A stretch of DNA of 40,942 nucleotides from an uncultured Oscillospiraceae bacterium (GTDB lineage: Bacteria; Bacillota; Clostridia; Oscillospirales; Oscillospiraceae): positions 1 to 40,942 of the forward strand of contig CAKTGM010000016.1 of assembly GCA_934561515.1 (NCBI GenBank), read 5' to 3'. The notes under the pieces were generated by a model. It did no database searches, had not been told where the DNA came from, and saw nothing but the letters and a program-made list of their open reading frames with translations. This document shows positions 33,186-40,887 of the stretch, piece by piece (position 1 is the first letter of the stretch; every line of letters starts with the position of its first letter). The translations under genes were made by a program, and so were the position numbers.

Positions 33186-33214
33186 TTGACAGACTGTGCC
33201 GCCGCGGGTACAAT
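33186..33214 (+). promoter_or_regulatory. Promoter of the apbE operon
   Basis: Perfect TTGACA (33186-33191), a 17-bp spacer and TACAAT (33209-33214). It diverges from the promoter at 33118-33146; an inverted repeat (GCAT-x-GGCGG / CCGCC-x-ATGC type, 33147-33175) lies between them. Confidence 0.8.
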
Positions 33215-33246
33215 ACTCTTGATAAGCCATTGACTCAGGAGACGCT

Positions 33247-34302
33247 ATGAAAAGAAAACTGACAGCCCTGCTGCTGACGCTTGCCCTCCTTCCGACCCTC
33301 GCCGCCTGCGGCGAAGAGGGCGCGGCGGGCGAAACGCGCACGGTCTACGCCATGGACACGGTGATGAACCTGACCGTTTACGGTGAAAAGGCCGCCTCCG
33401 CGCTTGAAAACGCGGAGAAAGAACTGCATACCTTAGACGAATCCGTCCTCTCGCGCACGGCGGAGGGGAGCGAGCTTTTTGCGCTCAACGCGGCAAACGG
33501 GGAAACCGTTTCGTATGCCGCGGACGACCCGCTGCCGCAGCTCATCGAAACGGCGCTCGCCATCTCGGAGGCGACGGGCGGCGCGTTCGACCCGACGCTC
33601 GCCCCCGTGCTCGACGCGTGGGGCTTTACGAAGGATACGCGCCGCGTGCCGCCTGCGGAGGAACTTGCGGCGCTGCTCGCCCATACGGGGCGCGGCAAGG
33701 TCACGCTCGAAAAGACGGCGGAGGGAGAATCGGTCACACTTTTGGACGGCGCGCAGCTTGACCTCGGCGGCATCGCCAAGGGCTACGCGGCCGATCTTCT
33801 GCGCGCGCAGCTTGAAAAAGAGGGCGTTGCCTCGGCGGCGCTCGACCTCGGCGGCGATGTGTTCGTCATGGGGGAAAAGAGCGATGGCAGCGACTGGCGC
33901 ATCGCCGTCAAGGACCCCGGCGATACGGAGAGCTATCTTGGCATCGTGGCCGCGTCGGATGCGTTCATCGTGACCTCCGGCGTGTACGAGCGCTATTTTG
34001 AGGAAAACGGCGTGCGCTACCATCACATTCTCGATCCCAGGACCGGCTGCCCCGCGGAAAGCGGGCTCGTCAGCGTCACGGTCGTGTGCAAAAACGGCGC
34101 GTGGGCGGACGCGCTCTCGACGGCGTGCTTCGTCCTCGGCACGGACAAAGCGCTTGCGCTGCGCGATGAGCTCGCCGCGCAGGGGAACGGCTTTGAGCTG
34201 ATTCTGGTCACCGACGATGGGCGCGTGCTCTATACCGGCGGCCTAGCCGCCGCCTTTACACCAAACGAGGAAAGTGGGTACACCTATGAATCGCTCGCCT
34301 AA
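33247..34302 (+). CDS. apbE: FAD:protein FMN transferase, ApbE-type lipoprotein
   Basis: 351 residues. Signal peptide with lipobox TLAAC (Cys21), so it works on the outer face of the membrane. ApbE features: YAMDTVMNLTVYG near the start, ATGGAFDPTLAPVLDAWGF, LDLGGIAKGYAADLL, LDLGGDVFVMG and HHILDPRTGCPAESG. It uses FAD to attach FMN covalently to a Thr/Ser of target redox proteins. No FMN-binding-domain target is encoded in the operon itself, so it must act on proteins encoded elsewhere. It is the first gene of a four-gene operon; its end overlaps the next gene by 17 bases. Confidence 0.94.
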   Translation: MKRKLTALLLTLALLPTLAACGEEGAAGETRTVYAMDTVMNLTVYGEKAASALENAEKELHTLDESVLSRTAEGSELFALNAANGETVSYAADDPLPQLIETALAISEATGGAFDPTLAPVLDAWGFTKDTRRVPPAEELAALLAHTGRGKVTLEKTAEGESVTLLDGAQLDLGGIAKGYAADLLRAQLEKEGVASAALDLGGDVFVMGEKSDGSDWRIAVKDPGDTESYLGIVAASDAFIVTSGVYERYFEENGVRYHHILDPRTGCPAESGLVSVTVVCKNGAWADALSTACFVLGTDKALALRDELAAQGNGFELILVTDDGRVLYTGGLAAAFTPNEESGYTYESLA

Positions 34303-34675
34303 GCTCAAGCCGGCGCGCTGGGACGCGCTCGTGGTGCTCGCGGTGCTCGCGCTGGCGGGACTTCTCGCCGCGCGCCCACTTTTTACAGCGAAGACGGCGG
34401 GCGAGCTGACGGTCAGCATCAGCGTTGACGGCGAGACCGTCGAGCGCTGCGCGCTCAGCACCTACGAGGGCGGTACTTACGAAAGCCGCGGCTACACGCT
34501 CACCGTGGAAGAGAAGGACGGCGCGGTGTCCGTCGCCTCGAGCGACTGCCCGAATCAGGACTGCGTGCACTCCGGCGCGATCTCGCGCGCAGGGCAGAGC
34601 ATCGTCTGCCTTCCCGCCCGCGTGGCGGTCACACTGGAGGGCGCGGCGTCCGACTACGACCTGATCGCGGGGTGA
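34286..34675 (+). CDS. NusG domain II-containing membrane-anchored protein
   Basis: 129 residues from ATG 34286. A basic start is followed by one helix (WDALVVLAVLALAGLLAA) and an extracytoplasmic domain with the family hallmark CPNQDCVHSGAISRAGQSIVC, which carries three cysteines. This is the NusG_II/DUF-type domain found beside ApbE and Gx-transporter genes in many Firmicutes. By my recollection it resembles EetA of Listeria-type flavin-based electron-transfer loci. The exact function is unknown; the Cys-x4-Cys pair could bind a metal or form a disulfide. An upstream in-frame GTG (34274) is less likely because its ribosome-binding site would be too close. Confidence 0.82.
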   Translation: MNRSPKLKPARWDALVVLAVLALAGLLAARPLFTAKTAGELTVSISVDGETVERCALSTYEGGTYESRGYTLTVEEKDGAVSVASSDCPNQDCVHSGAISRAGQSIVCLPARVAVTLEGAASDYDLIAG

Positions 34676-34679
34676 GCGC

Positions 34680-35213
34680 ATGAAGATCAAAACAAGAGAG
34701 CTGACGCTCTGTGCGGTGCTCGCGGCGCTCGCGCTCGCGCTGTCCTACATGGAGTCGTTTTTCCCGCTCGCGCTCATTGTGCCGCTGCCGGGCGTGAAGC
34801 TCGGCCTTGCCAATATCGTCACGCTTTACGCGCTCTACGCCCTCGGCTTTCCGAGCGCGCTTGCCATATTGCTCGTGCGCTGCACGCTCGGCGCGCTGTT
34901 CGCGGGCAACGCCTCGGCGCTTTTGTTCTCGCTGCTCGGCGCCCTGGCGGCGCTCGGTGCGATGGGACTTTTGCGCGGGGCGAAGGGGCTGAGCATCTTC
35001 GGCGTTTCCATCGCGGGCGCGGCGGCACACAACATCGGTCAGGTCTGCGCCGCGATGCTGACGCTCGGCTCGAGCGCGCCGCTCTACTATCTGCCGTTTC
35101 TGCTGCTGGTGTCGCTCTTCACGGGCGCGCTCAGCGGCCTCATGACAGCGTGTCTGTTCCGCGCGATGGCGCACACACCCTACGGGACGAAGGGAGAGAA
35201 CCACCATGGATAA
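34680..35213 (+). CDS. Gx transporter family membrane protein (formerly heptaprenyl diphosphate synthase component I)
   Basis: 177 residues, five or six predicted helices. Family marks: RELTLCAVLAALALALSYME at the start, PLPGVKLGLANIVTLYAL and AGAAAHNIGQ. The fold resembles the membrane component of ECF-type vitamin carriers. Such proteins accompany ApbE and NusG-II proteins; by recollection EetB of Listeria belongs to this type. It may carry a flavin or quinone-related compound, or form a membrane complex with the NusG-II protein. It starts 4 bases after the previous stop and overlaps the AAA gene by 8 bases, so the operon is tightly coupled. Confidence 0.82.
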   Translation: MKIKTRELTLCAVLAALALALSYMESFFPLALIVPLPGVKLGLANIVTLYALYALGFPSALAILLVRCTLGALFAGNASALLFSLLGALAALGAMGLLRGAKGLSIFGVSIAGAAAHNIGQVCAAMLTLGSSAPLYYLPFLLLVSLFTGALSGLMTACLFRAMAHTPYGTKGENHHG

Positions 35214-36351
35214 AAAGGACGAGATCATCCTCCAGCAGCTCGACGTCATCCGCACGATGACGCAAAACAGCCTCAATCGCATGGGAAGCGACTTCTGGGG
35301 CGCGCCGCTGACGCCGGACACAAAAAAGCCCGCTGCGCCCGAGAAGGCTGCGCCGGGTCGCGCGGACGGCGCAAAGCCCGAGAAGCCCGCCGCCTCCGCC
35401 GGCGCGGGGGAGAAAAAGGAGGAGGAAGCGCCGCTTCCCCCGCCGGAGAAGATCGAGGATCTCAAGGCGGAGCTGGACGGCTATGTCGGCCTTGGCGAGA
35501 TCAAGCGCGAGGTGAATAACCTCATCAACATGGCGACCGTCTTCAAGCGGCGCGAGGAGATGGGCCTTCCCAATGCGGACTTCTCGCTCCACATGGTCTT
35601 TACCGGCAATCCCGGCACGGGCAAGACGATGATCGCGCGCTTGATGGCGCGCATCTACCGCTCGCTCGGCATACTCTCGAAGGGGCAGCTTGTCGAGGTT
35701 GACCGCAGCGGCCTTGTCGCGGGCTATGTCGGCCAGACCGCCATCAAGACGAGCAAGGTCATCGAAAAGGCGCTCGGCGGCGTGCTGTTCATCGACGAGG
35801 CCTACGCCCTCAACGGCAAGGGAGACAATGACTTCGGGCAGGAGGCCATCGATACGCTGCTCAAGGCGATGGAGGACCACCGCGATGACCTTGTGGTGAT
35901 CGTTGCGGGCTATGACGGCCTGATGGAGAAGTTCATCCACTCGAACCCCGGCCTTGAGTCCCGCTTCAACCGCTACCTGCACTTCGACGACTATTCGCTC
36001 GACGAAATGCTCGAAATTTTCAGGATGCGCTGCCGCAAGTCGCTCTACACCCTCTCGCCCGACGCTGAAGAGGACGTGAAGGACTTCATCCGCGACGAAA
36101 ATGCCGACGGCGTGACCTTCGGCAACGCGCGCGGCGTGCGCAACCTCTTTGAGCAGATCCTGACCGCACAGGCCAACCGCCTTGCAAAGATGGAGCAATT
36201 CACGAAGGAAGACCTCATGACCCTCACGCGCGACGATGTGCTCCACGCCCGCGGCATGGAGGAAAACATGACCATCGCCGAGCTGGAAGCAAAAGCGGAA
36301 AACAAGGAAAAATCCCCCGATACAGAAGCATCAGAGGGCGAAAAGAAGTAA
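35206..36351 (+). CDS. AAA+ ATPase of the CbxX/CfqX (SpoVK-like) family
   Basis: 381 residues. A short helical start is followed by a Pro/Ala/Glu-rich flexible linker (about 35-85) and one AAA+ module. Walker A GNPGTGKT at 134-141, Walker B LFIDEAY with D197/E198, a pore-loop-like segment AGYVGQTA, and arginine-finger region LESRFNR. It ends in a C-terminal helical lid and an acidic/lysine-rich tail. Relatives include SpoVK and Rubisco activase CbbX, hexameric remodelling motors. The client is unknown. It overlaps the Gx transporter gene by 8 bases and is the last gene before a strong terminator, so it could assemble or regulate the membrane redox proteins of the same operon; this is inference. 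Confidence 0.88.
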   Translation: MDKKDEIILQQLDVIRTMTQNSLNRMGSDFWGAPLTPDTKKPAAPEKAAPGRADGAKPEKPAASAGAGEKKEEEAPLPPPEKIEDLKAELDGYVGLGEIKREVNNLINMATVFKRREEMGLPNADFSLHMVFTGNPGTGKTMIARLMARIYRSLGILSKGQLVEVDRSGLVAGYVGQTAIKTSKVIEKALGGVLFIDEAYALNGKGDNDFGQEAIDTLLKAMEDHRDDLVVIVAGYDGLMEKFIHSNPGLESRFNRYLHFDDYSLDEMLEIFRMRCRKSLYTLSPDAEEDVKDFIRDENADGVTFGNARGVRNLFEQILTAQANRLAKMEQFTKEDLMTLTRDDVLHARGMEENMTIAELEAKAENKEKSPDTEASEGEKK

Positions 36352-36364
36352 AAGCCTCGCAGAG

Positions 36365-36397
36365 TTTCGTGCCGCGCACGGCACGAAAGGATTTTTA
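36365..36397 (+). terminator. Terminator of the apbE operon
   Basis: 10-bp stem TTTCGTGCCG / CGGCACGAAA with a 4-base loop, followed by GGATTTTT. Confidence 0.85.
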
Positions 36398-36402
36398 ATC
36401 AT

Positions 36403-36436
36403 AAATCGCCGCGACATGTGCGTGGCGATTTATTCT
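36403..36436 (+). repeat. Second hairpin after the apbE operon
   Basis: AAATCGCC (36403-36410) / GGCGATTT (36424-36431) with a 13-base loop, followed by a pyrimidine-rich stretch. Perhaps a back-up terminator. Confidence 0.45.
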
Positions 36437-36441
36437 TCTCG

Positions 36442-36498
36442 CTTCGCGCGTGTCGCAGCCGCCCTGCGGGCGGCGAGGCACGAAGCGAAGTGTGATCC
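36442..36498 (+). repeat. Dispersed palindromic repeat, copy 1
   Basis: A 57-base element beginning CTTCGCGCGTGTCGCAGCC, with a central hairpin GCCGCCC-TGC-GGGCGGC and ending GGCACGAAGCGAAGTG(T)GATCC. The second copy is at 40888-40942 in the opposite orientation. Two one-base indels between the copies are paired in the central stem, so pairing is kept. Confidence 0.85.
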
Positions 36499-36502
36499 TT
36501 CT

Positions 36503-36547
36503 AATTAAAAAGGGCAGAGATGCATCGCATCTCTGCCCTTTTTAATT
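36503..36547. terminator. Terminator of the gap gene
   Basis: Perfect stem of 21 bp (left arm 36503-36523, right arm 36527-36547; core AAAAAGGGCAGAGATGC) with loop ATC. It touches the gap stop codon and is followed on the minus strand by TTTTTAATT. Confidence 0.92.
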
Positions 36548-37562
36548 ATTTGTCAATGCTTGCCATGTGCTCGAGCAGGCGGACGACCATGCTGGAATAA
36601 CCCCATTCATTGTCGTACCAGGTGATCAGCTTGACGAAGCTGTCGTCGAGCATGATGCCGGCGGTCTCGTCGAAAACGCTCGGGTGCGGGTTGGCAACGA
36701 GGTCCTGAGAGACGATCTGGTCGCTCGTGTAGGCGAGAATGCCCTTGAGGGAACCCTCGCTCGCGCGGTGGACGGCCTCGCAGATCTCGGCGTAGGTGGT
36801 CGGCTTCTTGAGCTGGGCGGTCAGGTCGACGACGGAAACGTCAGCCGTGGGAACGCGGAAGCTCATGCCGGTCATCTTGCCCTTGAGCGCGGGGATGACC
36901 TTGCCGACAGCCTTGGCAGCGCCGGTGGAGGAGGGGATGATGTTGTTGTAGACCGAACGGCCCGTGCGCCAGTCGCTGCCGCCGCGCCCGTCGACCGTTT
37001 TCTGCTTGGAGGTGGAGGCGTGGATGGTGGACATGAGCGCGCGCTCAATGCCGAACGCATCGTTGATGACCTTGGCGAGCGGGGCGAGGCAGTTGGTGGT
37101 GCAGGAGGCGTTGGAAACGACCTTCATGTCGGGGCGCAGCAGCTCGTGGTTGACGCCCATGACGAACGTGGGGGTCTCCTCGTCCTTGGCGGGCGCGGTC
37201 AGGATGACCTTCTTCGCGCCGCCGGCAAAGTGCGCGGAGGCCTTTTCGGTGGTGCAGTAAACGCCGGTGGACTCGATGATGTACTCAGCGCCGTAGTCCG
37301 CCCACTTGATCTGGGAGGCGTCGGACTCGCTGAAGATGTGGATCTTGTGACCGTTCAGGATCAGGTTTTCGCCGTCGTGCTCGACCGTGCCGTTGAACTG
37401 GCGGAACACGGAGTCGTACTTGACGAGATAGACCATGTAGTCGAGGTCCGCTTTGCGCAGGTTGATGCCGCAGATATCAAACTTTTCGGGGTGCTCGGAC
37501 ATGATGCGAAGCACGACACGACCGATGCGGCCGAAGCCGTTGATGCCCACTTTGATAGCCAT
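36546..37562 (-). CDS. gap: Glyceraldehyde-3-phosphate dehydrogenase
   Basis: 338 residues from ATG 37562 (GGAGGG box). NAD-binding start KVGINGFGRIGRVVLR; catalytic C154 in SNASCTTNC and H181 in STIHAST; then RTGRSVYNNIIPSSTGAAKAVGKV and C-terminal WYDNEWGYSS. The catalytic loop KQKTVDG resembles the GapA type rather than the DQ-type of some Firmicutes. It makes 1,3-bisphosphoglycerate and NADH in glycolysis. A longer reading frame extends 46 codons upstream but has no ribosome-binding site and covers the promoter. It is a single-gene unit. Confidence 0.97.
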   Translation of the reverse strand: MAIKVGINGFGRIGRVVLRIMSEHPEKFDICGINLRKADLDYMVYLVKYDSVFRQFNGTVEHDGENLILNGHKIHIFSESDASQIKWADYGAEYIIESTGVYCTTEKASAHFAGGAKKVILTAPAKDEETPTFVMGVNHELLRPDMKVVSNASCTTNCLAPLAKVINDAFGIERALMSTIHASTSKQKTVDGRGGSDWRTGRSVYNNIIPSSTGAAKAVGKVIPALKGKMTGMSFRVPTADVSVVDLTAQLKKPTTYAEICEAVHRASEGSLKGILAYTSDQIVSQDLVANPHPSVFDETAGIMLDDSFVKLITWYDNEWGYSSMVVRLLEHMASIDK

Positions 37563-37632
37563 AATGATAACCCTCCACAAAACTGTGTTCGTAATTTTTC
37601 GGGGGCCATGCGCACCCCTGCTTCTCAAATTT

Positions 37633-37660
37633 ATTATAACATGAAGGATTTTTTTGTCTT
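37633..37660 (-). promoter_or_regulatory. gap promoter
   Basis: On the minus strand AAGACA (37660-37655), a 16-bp spacer and a perfect TATAAT (37638-37633), 70 bases before the start codon. AT-rich tracts upstream may act as UP elements. Confidence 0.6.
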
Positions 37661-37850
37661 CCCCTTTCCGGGAAAAAGGTGACCGAAGTTTCTTGTACAA
37701 ATATGTTCAAAATATCCAAAATATGCAAAAGTATTTGTCTAACATGGCGAGATATTCCATACATTTGAAACATTTGAAGCATATTCTGATGCAAAAAACG
37801 ACCCCCGCGGCGGCGTACATGACGGCATCACTGCAAGAGGGGCGGCGCGC

Positions 37851-37884
37851 AAAAAAAGGAAGGGCAGCAGAGCTGTCCTTCCCT
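37851..37884 (-). terminator. pta terminator
   Basis: 11-bp stem GGAAGGACAGC / GCTGCCCTTCC (one mismatch) with a TCT loop, then seven T on the minus strand. Confidence 0.85.
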
Positions 37885-37898
37885 TCGGATGCGGTATC

Positions 37899-38873
37899 TT
37901 ACGCGAGGGCCGCGGTGATGATGGCCATGGAGTAGACCTCCTGCGCGTTGCAGCCGCGGGAGAGGTCGTTGATCGGCGCGTTCAGACCCAGCAGGATGGG
38001 GCCGTAAGCGTCGAAGGAGCCGAGACGCTGGGCGATCTTGTAGCCGATGTTGCCGGCGTTGATGTCGGGGAAGATGAAGGTGTTGGCGTGGCCGCCGACC
38101 GCGTCGGTGATGTGCTTGGTCTTGGCGACGGCCGGGGAGACGGCCGCGTCGAACTGGAACTCGCCGCCGATGGGCGTGTCGGGCATGAGGGCCTTGGCCT
38201 TCTCGCAGGCGTTGCGCATCTTGTCCACGTCCTCGCCCTTGCCGGAGCCGAGGGTGGAGTAGCTCAGGAAGGCGACCTTCGGGTCAACGCCGAAGACCTT
38301 GGCGCACTTGATGGTCTCGCTGCAGATCTCGACGAGCTCGTCCTCATTGGGCTTGATGTTGATGGCGCAGTCGGCCATGGCGAGCACTTCGTTCTCGCCG
38401 GAGGCGGCGGGACGGACCATAATGAAGCAGGAAGAGACGATCTTGTTGCCCGGCTTGGTCTTGATGAGTTGCAGCGCGGGGCGGACGGTATCGGCGGTGG
38501 AGTAGGTGGCGCCGCCGAGCAGGCAGTCGGCCTTGCCCATCTTGACGAGCATGGTGCCGAAGTAGTTGCCCTTCTTGAGCGCGGCGCGGCACTCGTCGGC
38601 GGTCATCTTGCCCTTGCGCAGCTCGACCATCTTTTCGACCATTTCGTCCATACCCTCGTAATTCTCGGGGTCGATGATCTCAGCGCCGCGGATGTTGAAG
38701 CCGACGTCCTCGGCCACAACGGCGATCTCATCGGGGTTGCCGACGAGCACGGGCTTTAAGAAGTTGCTGGACAGCAGGCGCGCGCTAGCCTCCAGAATGC
38801 GGGGATCGGTGCCCTCGGTGAAGACGATGGTCTTGGGGCTCTGCTTGAGCGTAGCGATCAGTTTCGCAAACAT
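37899..38873 (-). CDS. pta: Phosphate acetyltransferase
   Basis: 324 residues, the short (catalytic domain only) form. Segments TIVFTEGTDPRILEASARLL, GKADCLLGGATYSTADTVRPALQ, LSYSTLGSGKGEDVDKM and IGGEFQFDAAVSP fit Pta, with FIFPDINAGNIGYKIAQRL near the end. It converts acetyl-CoA and phosphate to acetyl phosphate and CoA, the first step to acetate and ATP by acetate kinase; no ackA is adjacent. The start at ATG 38873 has a strong AGGAGG box; a longer frame lacks one. Phosphate butyryltransferase is a less likely alternative because the Pta-specific GG-x-x-STA pattern is intact. Confidence 0.93.
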   Translation of the reverse strand: MFAKLIATLKQSPKTIVFTEGTDPRILEASARLLSSNFLKPVLVGNPDEIAVVAEDVGFNIRGAEIIDPENYEGMDEMVEKMVELRKGKMTADECRAALKKGNYFGTMLVKMGKADCLLGGATYSTADTVRPALQLIKTKPGNKIVSSCFIMVRPAASGENEVLAMADCAINIKPNEDELVEICSETIKCAKVFGVDPKVAFLSYSTLGSGKGEDVDKMRNACEKAKALMPDTPIGGEFQFDAAVSPAVAKTKHITDAVGGHANTFIFPDINAGNIGYKIAQRLGSFDAYGPILLGLNAPINDLSRGCNAQEVYSMAIITAALA

Positions 38874-38926
38874 AGTTTTCCTCCTATATAGGATGCGCCG
38901 CGTGCACGGCGCAAATTTACCCAAGT

Positions 38927-38955
38927 AGTATACACCTATTTTTCAACCGTCACAA
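38927..38955 (-). promoter_or_regulatory. pta promoter
   Basis: TTGTGA (38955-38950), a 17-bp spacer and TATACT (38932-38927). The leader contains a GC hairpin TGCGCCG / CGGCGCA (about 38893-38912) just before the ribosome-binding site. Confidence 0.65.
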
Positions 38956-39030
38956 CTAAAATTCCCGCAAAAGTTTACAAATTTTCCATACTCTTGAAAC
39001 ATATTTACCGTATCTTTTTTCCAAAAAGAC

Positions 39031-39059
39031 TTGACGAAGAGGCAAAAAGCCAGTATGAT
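39031..39059 (+). promoter_or_regulatory. Promoter of the M23 peptidase gene
   Basis: TTGACG (39031-39036), a 17-bp spacer and TATGAT (39054-39059). Confidence 0.75.
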
Positions 39060-39064
39060 AGCGT

Positions 39065-39083
39065 TAGTTACAAATTGTAACTA
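39065..39083 (+). promoter_or_regulatory. Perfect 19-bp palindrome at the M23 transcription start
   Basis: TAGTTACAAATTGTAACTA, symmetric about 39074, starts 6 bases after the -10 box and so covers the expected +1. It is a strong candidate for a repressor site, and it contains the GTTACA half-site also seen upstream of the S-layer and dpp genes. Confidence 0.6.
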
Positions 39084-39121
39084 TTTTATGTCCACCGCCG
39101 TTTTCTCTAAGGAGTTTTCAT

Positions 39122-40840
39122 ATGACAGAACAGAATCATCCGACCAAACGCCGCGGCAGCGCGCAGACGCAGCGCCGCGGCGATCGCACCCGAAGTACGC
39201 CGTCCGAGCGGCGCGCGCGCGCAGGGCGCGGAAATTCCGAGTGGCTGCGAGCGTTTCTTGCGAGCGCAGCGCTGTTTTTTGTTGCCCTGCAGCGCCGCGT
39301 CCGGCGCATCGGCCCGCGCGCCCGCACCGTGATGCGCGAGAGCAGGGCGCGCAATTTCCCTGAATCGAACCGTTTTCTCGTGCAGGTCTTTCTCGTCATC
39401 GGCGGGATGTTCCCGATGTGGCGCTCGCTCCTGCACGAAAAGATACAGGCCGACCGCCGCCAGCGCTCCCGCGCCGCCGGTGCGCGCGAGCGGCACTGGC
39501 ACGCACGGCGCGTCAAGCCCCTGCACTTCATCGGCGGGGCGGCGGCCATCGCCGCGGTCGCGCTCTTCTTCTCGTTCTACACGCTGGGCACGACCGTCAA
39601 GTACAACGGCAACGTCGTCGATACCGTCGGCAGCGCGTCGCTTGCGCGCCGCGTCGCGGCGAAGCTGGAGGACATCACGACCGAAACGCTCGGCACGACC
39701 TATAAGATCGAGGATGGGGCCATCCATTATGCAACGGCCTTCGTCCGCCGCAGCGATATTGCCGAGACGGCCGACTTTGAGCAGGATCTGGCCGAGGAGC
39801 TCGGTCAGGTGACCTATGGCTACTCGCTCTATGTCGACGATGAGCTCATCGGCTCGACGGAATACGCCGGCGCGCTCGACGATCTGCTCGATCAGATCAA
39901 GCAGATCTATGCCTCGGCGGATACGCTGTCGATCGACTTTGTCGAAAATGTCCGCATTGCGGAGGGCTATGTCCCGACCGAGAGTGTGATGAACCTCGGC
40001 ACGATCGCGGAGCTGCTCAACTCGACCAAAACGGGCGAGGTGACCTACACGGTCGTCAAGGGCGATACCTGGGGCCAGATCGCCAACAGCCACGGCATGT
40101 CTGCCGCTGAGCTGGAGGCGCTCAACCCCGGCTACGACATCAACCGCATCCACATCGGCGATGCGCTGACGCTGTCGAACGCCGTGCCGTACCTGACCGT
40201 CAAGGTCACCGAGCGGCAGAATTACATCGAGGACGTCAACTACGAGGTCAACTATGTGGACGATGCGTCCATGTATCAGGGCGATGAGCGCGTGATCTCC
40301 AAGGGCGTTTTCGGCAAGGCCGACATCGTCGCGGACGTGACCTATATCAACGGCGAGGAGCAGGAGCGCACGGTCATTTCCTCCGTCACGCTCTCCGACC
40401 CCGTGGGCGAAACGCGCGCACGCGGCACGAAGGTGCGCCCCACCTGGTACCCCACCGGCAGCTTCCGCTGGCCGTGCTCGGGCCGCATCACCTCGCGCTT
40501 CGGCTACCGCAACACCGGCATTCGCGGCGCGACGACCAACCACAAGGGCATCGACATCGCCTGCGCGCGCGGCACGCCGATCTACGCCGCCGACGGCGGA
40601 CGCGTCATCTTCTCCGGCTATAAGGGCGCGATGGGCTATGTCGTCATCATCGACCACAACAACGGCTATGTGACCTATTATGAGCACAACGGCTCGCTGC
40701 TCGTCTCGGCGGGACAGACCGTCTACAAGGGCCAGCAGATCGCCAGGGCCGGCCGCAGCGGCGTCGCCAGCGGCGTCCACTGCCACTTCGGCATCCAGAG
40801 AAACGGTTCGTATGTGAACCCGCTGAACTATCTTAGTTAA
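39122..40840 (+). CDS. Membrane-anchored LysM-G5-M23 peptidoglycan endopeptidase
   Basis: 572 residues. A long, very Arg-rich cytoplasmic N-terminus (about 1-134, with one weak hydrophobic stretch near 42-56 and another near 85-97) precedes a membrane helix at about 136-158. Outside follow an unassigned region (160-305), a LysM domain (307-352; YTVVKGDTWGQIANSHGMS), a G5-like domain (about 355-435) and a lasso-type M23 metallopeptidase (about 475-572). Zinc ligands are H474 and D478 in NHKGIDIA and H555 of the H553-C-H555 motif; H553 is the catalytic partner. It cuts peptide cross-links in peptidoglycan; LysM binds glycan and G5 may bind N-acetylglucosamine. The ribosome-binding site is AAGGAG. 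The basic tail of over 100 residues is unusual. Confidence 0.9.
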   Translation: MTEQNHPTKRRGSAQTQRRGDRTRSTPSERRARAGRGNSEWLRAFLASAALFFVALQRRVRRIGPRARTVMRESRARNFPESNRFLVQVFLVIGGMFPMWRSLLHEKIQADRRQRSRAAGARERHWHARRVKPLHFIGGAAAIAAVALFFSFYTLGTTVKYNGNVVDTVGSASLARRVAAKLEDITTETLGTTYKIEDGAIHYATAFVRRSDIAETADFEQDLAEELGQVTYGYSLYVDDELIGSTEYAGALDDLLDQIKQIYASADTLSIDFVENVRIAEGYVPTESVMNLGTIAELLNSTKTGEVTYTVVKGDTWGQIANSHGMSAAELEALNPGYDINRIHIGDALTLSNAVPYLTVKVTERQNYIEDVNYEVNYVDDASMYQGDERVISKGVFGKADIVADVTYINGEEQERTVISSVTLSDPVGETRARGTKVRPTWYPTGSFRWPCSGRITSRFGYRNTGIRGATTNHKGIDIACARGTPIYAADGGRVIFSGYKGAMGYVVIIDHNNGYVTYYEHNGSLLVSAGQTVYKGQQIARAGRSGVASGVHCHFGIQRNGSYVNPLNYLS

Positions 40841-40883
40841 AATCAAAGAGACCTCATCCGCGGGAGGAGGTCTCTTTGATTTT
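40839..40883 (+). terminator. Terminator of the M23 peptidase gene
   Basis: Perfect 17-bp arms AAAATCAAAGAGACCTC / GAGGTCTCTTTGATTTT with an 11-base loop, overlapping the stop codon by two bases. Confidence 0.9.
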
Positions 40884-40887
40884 AGGG

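Larger units (their letters stand above)
37563..37898. other. Control region of gap and 3' region of pta
   Basis: 336 bases. It holds the gap promoter, an AT-rich block (about 37690-37795) with phased A/T tracts at 37699-37737 and a repeated ACATTTGAA (around 37760-37775), and the pta terminator. No gene is seen. Confidence 0.6.

Noticed and set aside
33082..33213. 44-codon upstream extension of the 194-residue protein
   Set aside because: It spans both divergent promoters; the ATG at 33081 has the ribosome-binding site.
36567..37682. Plus-strand open frame of 371 codons opposite gap
   Set aside because: Antisense to an unmistakable GAPDH.
37563..37700. 46-codon upstream extension of gap
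   Set aside because: It covers the promoter and lacks similarity to GAPDH; the ATG at 37562 has a GGAGGG box and the normal N-terminus.
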